Made by a program: the position numbers and the translations under genes | Assembly: GCA_905210885.1 (NCBI GenBank) | Contig: CAJLYO010000108.1 | Span: 1 to 6,255 of the forward strand | Direction: 5' to 3' | DNA length: 6,255 nucleotides | Source of the DNA: an uncultured Eubacteriales bacterium | Lineage (GTDB): Bacteria; Bacillota; Clostridia; Monoglobales; Firm-18 | Notes under the pieces: generated by a model | Told to the model about the DNA's origin: nothing | What the model saw: only the letters and a program-made list of their open reading frames with translations | Databases searched by the model: none | Shown here: piece by piece, positions 5,553 to 6,255 of the stretch | Layout: each line of letters begins with the position of its first letter | Numbering within the stretch: the stretch's first letter is position 1

Positions 5553-5658
5553 GTTTAAAAAGGCAAATTTTCCGCAATAATGCGTTAAAATGCTCGCCAA
5601 TCCGACAGGATTGACTGTGCTTTTGCCTTTTCTTACAAAAAATTTGCACTTTTTAAAC
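5553..5658. repeat. Internal hairpin (stem with one bulged base)
   Basis: Directly inside the left 28-bp arm, GTTTAAAAAGGCAAATTTT (5553-5571) pairs with 5638-5658, apart from a one-base bulge and a mismatch in the middle. In its loop, AATCC-GACA-GGATT (5599-5612) forms a small hairpin. This is an RNA- or DNA-cruciform-like structure adding to the nested element. Confidence 0.55.
5611..5639 (+). promoter_or_regulatory. Weak promoter-like site within the 28-bp repeat-bounded segment
   Basis: TTGACT (5611-5616), a 17-nt spacer and TACAAA (5634-5639) resemble a sigma-A promoter directed to the right, with a strong -35 and weak -10. It matters only because an inversion at the 28-bp repeats would redirect it leftward, toward the SLH gene. 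Confidence 0.25.
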
Positions 5659-5773
5659 TCTACGACTTTGAGCTTAGCAGAATTTTTGTTATTTACACTT
5701 TGCAGCGTGCAGACAGGCTGTCGCCTTTCAAACGCGAAAAGCGGAAAGAACGGAAATTCTGCAAGCGTCAGAG

Positions 5774-5801
5774 CGCATGGGGTTCGACTCTGCTTTGCCT
5801 A
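5774..5801. repeat. Right arm of a perfect 28-bp inverted repeat
   Basis: This is the inverted partner of 5525-5552. It contains GGGGTTCGACTC, which superficially resembles a tRNA T-arm but cannot form the five-pair stem. Confidence 0.9.
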
Positions 5802-5875
5802 TGCATAGATTTTCGGACGGAACGATACACAGACCGCTTCATACGAAAGGCAGTGAAAGTGTTGTTTTTGGTGTT

Positions 5876-6255
5876 TTAGTTAATTACATTGCTGTATTTT
5901 GTTATTGATTCAACAAGTTTACCGTTGCTGTTATACGCCTTGTGGGTAAGCTTAAGTCTGTATGAATACCCTTTTGTAATTGTATAGTATTCGTCGACTG
6001 TAGCGGAATAGGCACGGTCGCTGCTCCATGTTTTTATGGTTTCCCAATTTCCGGTGTTCTGCTGAAGCTCAACTATTATTCCGGCTGTATAGCCGCTTTG
6101 CACTTCGGTGCTGCCGTAGCACGAAACTTTGGTACTGCTTTGCAGGGTCAATTTGTTTTCACATATTGTTATTGCGATATTCTGCGGAGAAATTATACTG
6201 TTTTCGGCAGATATCGGCTGATTGGCAAGTACGGCAGTTGCACCTCCCGTACACA
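5876..6255 (-). CDS. Small secreted beta-rich protein, C-terminal part (5' end outside window)
   Basis: The frame is open to the right edge, giving about 125 residues; the TTG at 6151 is internal and not the likely start. The first visible residues (TGGATAVLANQPISAEN) look like the end of a signal peptide, with VLA|N as a plausible cleavage site. The mature part is Ser/Thr/Tyr-rich with alternating strands: CYGSTEVQSGYTAGIIVELQ, then TGNWETIKTWSSDRAYS, then YYTITKGYSYRLKLTHKAYN. The layout resembles small secreted Clostridia proteins of the DUF6147 kind (a strand with LQQ, NWxTIKTWS, TKGYxYR, then a His and a closing Ser/Tyr tail). This is recall, not a search result. No function can be given. 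No simple terminator follows the stop; transcripts would run directly into the nested inverted repeats. Confidence 0.65.
   Translation of the reverse strand, partial: CTGGATAVLANQPISAENSIISPQNIAITICENKLTLQSSTKVSCYGSTEVQSGYTAGIIVELQQNTGNWETIKTWSSDRAYSATVDEYYTITKGYSYRLKLTHKAYNSNGKLVESITKYSNVIN

Larger units (their letters stand above)
5330..5868. repeat. Large nested inverted-repeat element in a ~580-nt gene-free region
   Basis: The outer arms are roughly 5330-5387 and 5814-5868. Their cores, 5365-5387 and 5814-5836, match at 21 of 23 positions, and the parts farther out are much more divergent. Inside lies a perfect 28-bp inverted repeat, 5525-5552 against 5774-5801. The spacing is asymmetric: 137 nt on the left between outer and inner arms, 12 nt on the right. 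No convincing protein-coding frame was found in 5293-5875. The element separates the SLH promoter from the stop of the right-edge gene. It could be a MITE-like repeat, a structured RNA or an invertible segment. Confidence 0.75.

Noticed and set aside
5774..5801. tRNA T-arm-like string GGGGTTCGACTC, possibly a tRNA remnant or attachment site
   Set aside because: The five-pair T stem cannot form, no acceptor or anticodon arms are present, and no integrase is visible.
5488..5806. About 110-codon - strand frame without stops crossing the inverted repeats
   Set aside because: It has no ATG until close to its end and no ribosome binding site; it is more likely a by-product of repeat sequence than a gene.
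5590..5808. 72-codon + strand open frame inside the nested repeat element
   Set aside because: It has no ribosome binding site, its end is encoded by the 28-bp repeat arm, and the composition does not look like a protein.

Overview
The window looks like a chromosomal stretch from a Bacillota/Clostridia-type anaerobe, possibly a gut species. The reasons are the AGGAGG-type ribosome binding sites, AT-rich extended -10 promoters, a DUF4358 lipoprotein, an S-layer-homology (SLH) protein with a Lys/Pro/Thr linker, and a short membrane-less S26 peptidase. This is inferred from family content; no taxonomic marker gene is present.

Left block (1-1230, + strand): a tightly packed operon enters from the left edge. 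It holds the end of an SGNH/GDSL hydrolase, a DUF4358 lipoprotein overlapping it by 20 nt, and an S26-type peptidase overlapping that by 4 nt (ATGA). It ends at a strong bidirectional terminator.

Middle block (1247-3834): an AraC-family regulator on the - strand is split by a one-base frameshift. It is divergent from a two-gene operon on the + strand: a ROK sugar kinase without the usual zinc-binding cysteines, and a GmhA-like SIS isomerase that keeps all four metal-site residues. The 150-nt divergent spacer holds a near-consensus promoter in each direction, a 9-bp inverted repeat bracketing the araC promoter, and a 14-bp palindrome at the activator position of the kinase promoter. The set reads as a small regulated sugar-phosphate module: sensor-regulator, kinase, aldose/ketose isomerase. 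The substrate is unknown. A second bidirectional terminator, nearly identical in its stem to the first, closes the block.

Right block (3841-6255, - strand): a secreted SLH-domain protein with its own strong promoter, then about 580 nt without a convincing gene, then the 3' end of a small secreted protein that runs off the right edge. The non-coding stretch is the most unusual part of the window. It contains a perfect 28-bp inverted repeat flanking about 221 bp, nested inside a longer imperfect inverted repeat of about 55 nt, with smaller hairpins and two promoter-like sites. A MITE-like element, a structured RNA and a phase-variable invertible segment are the three readings worth testing.
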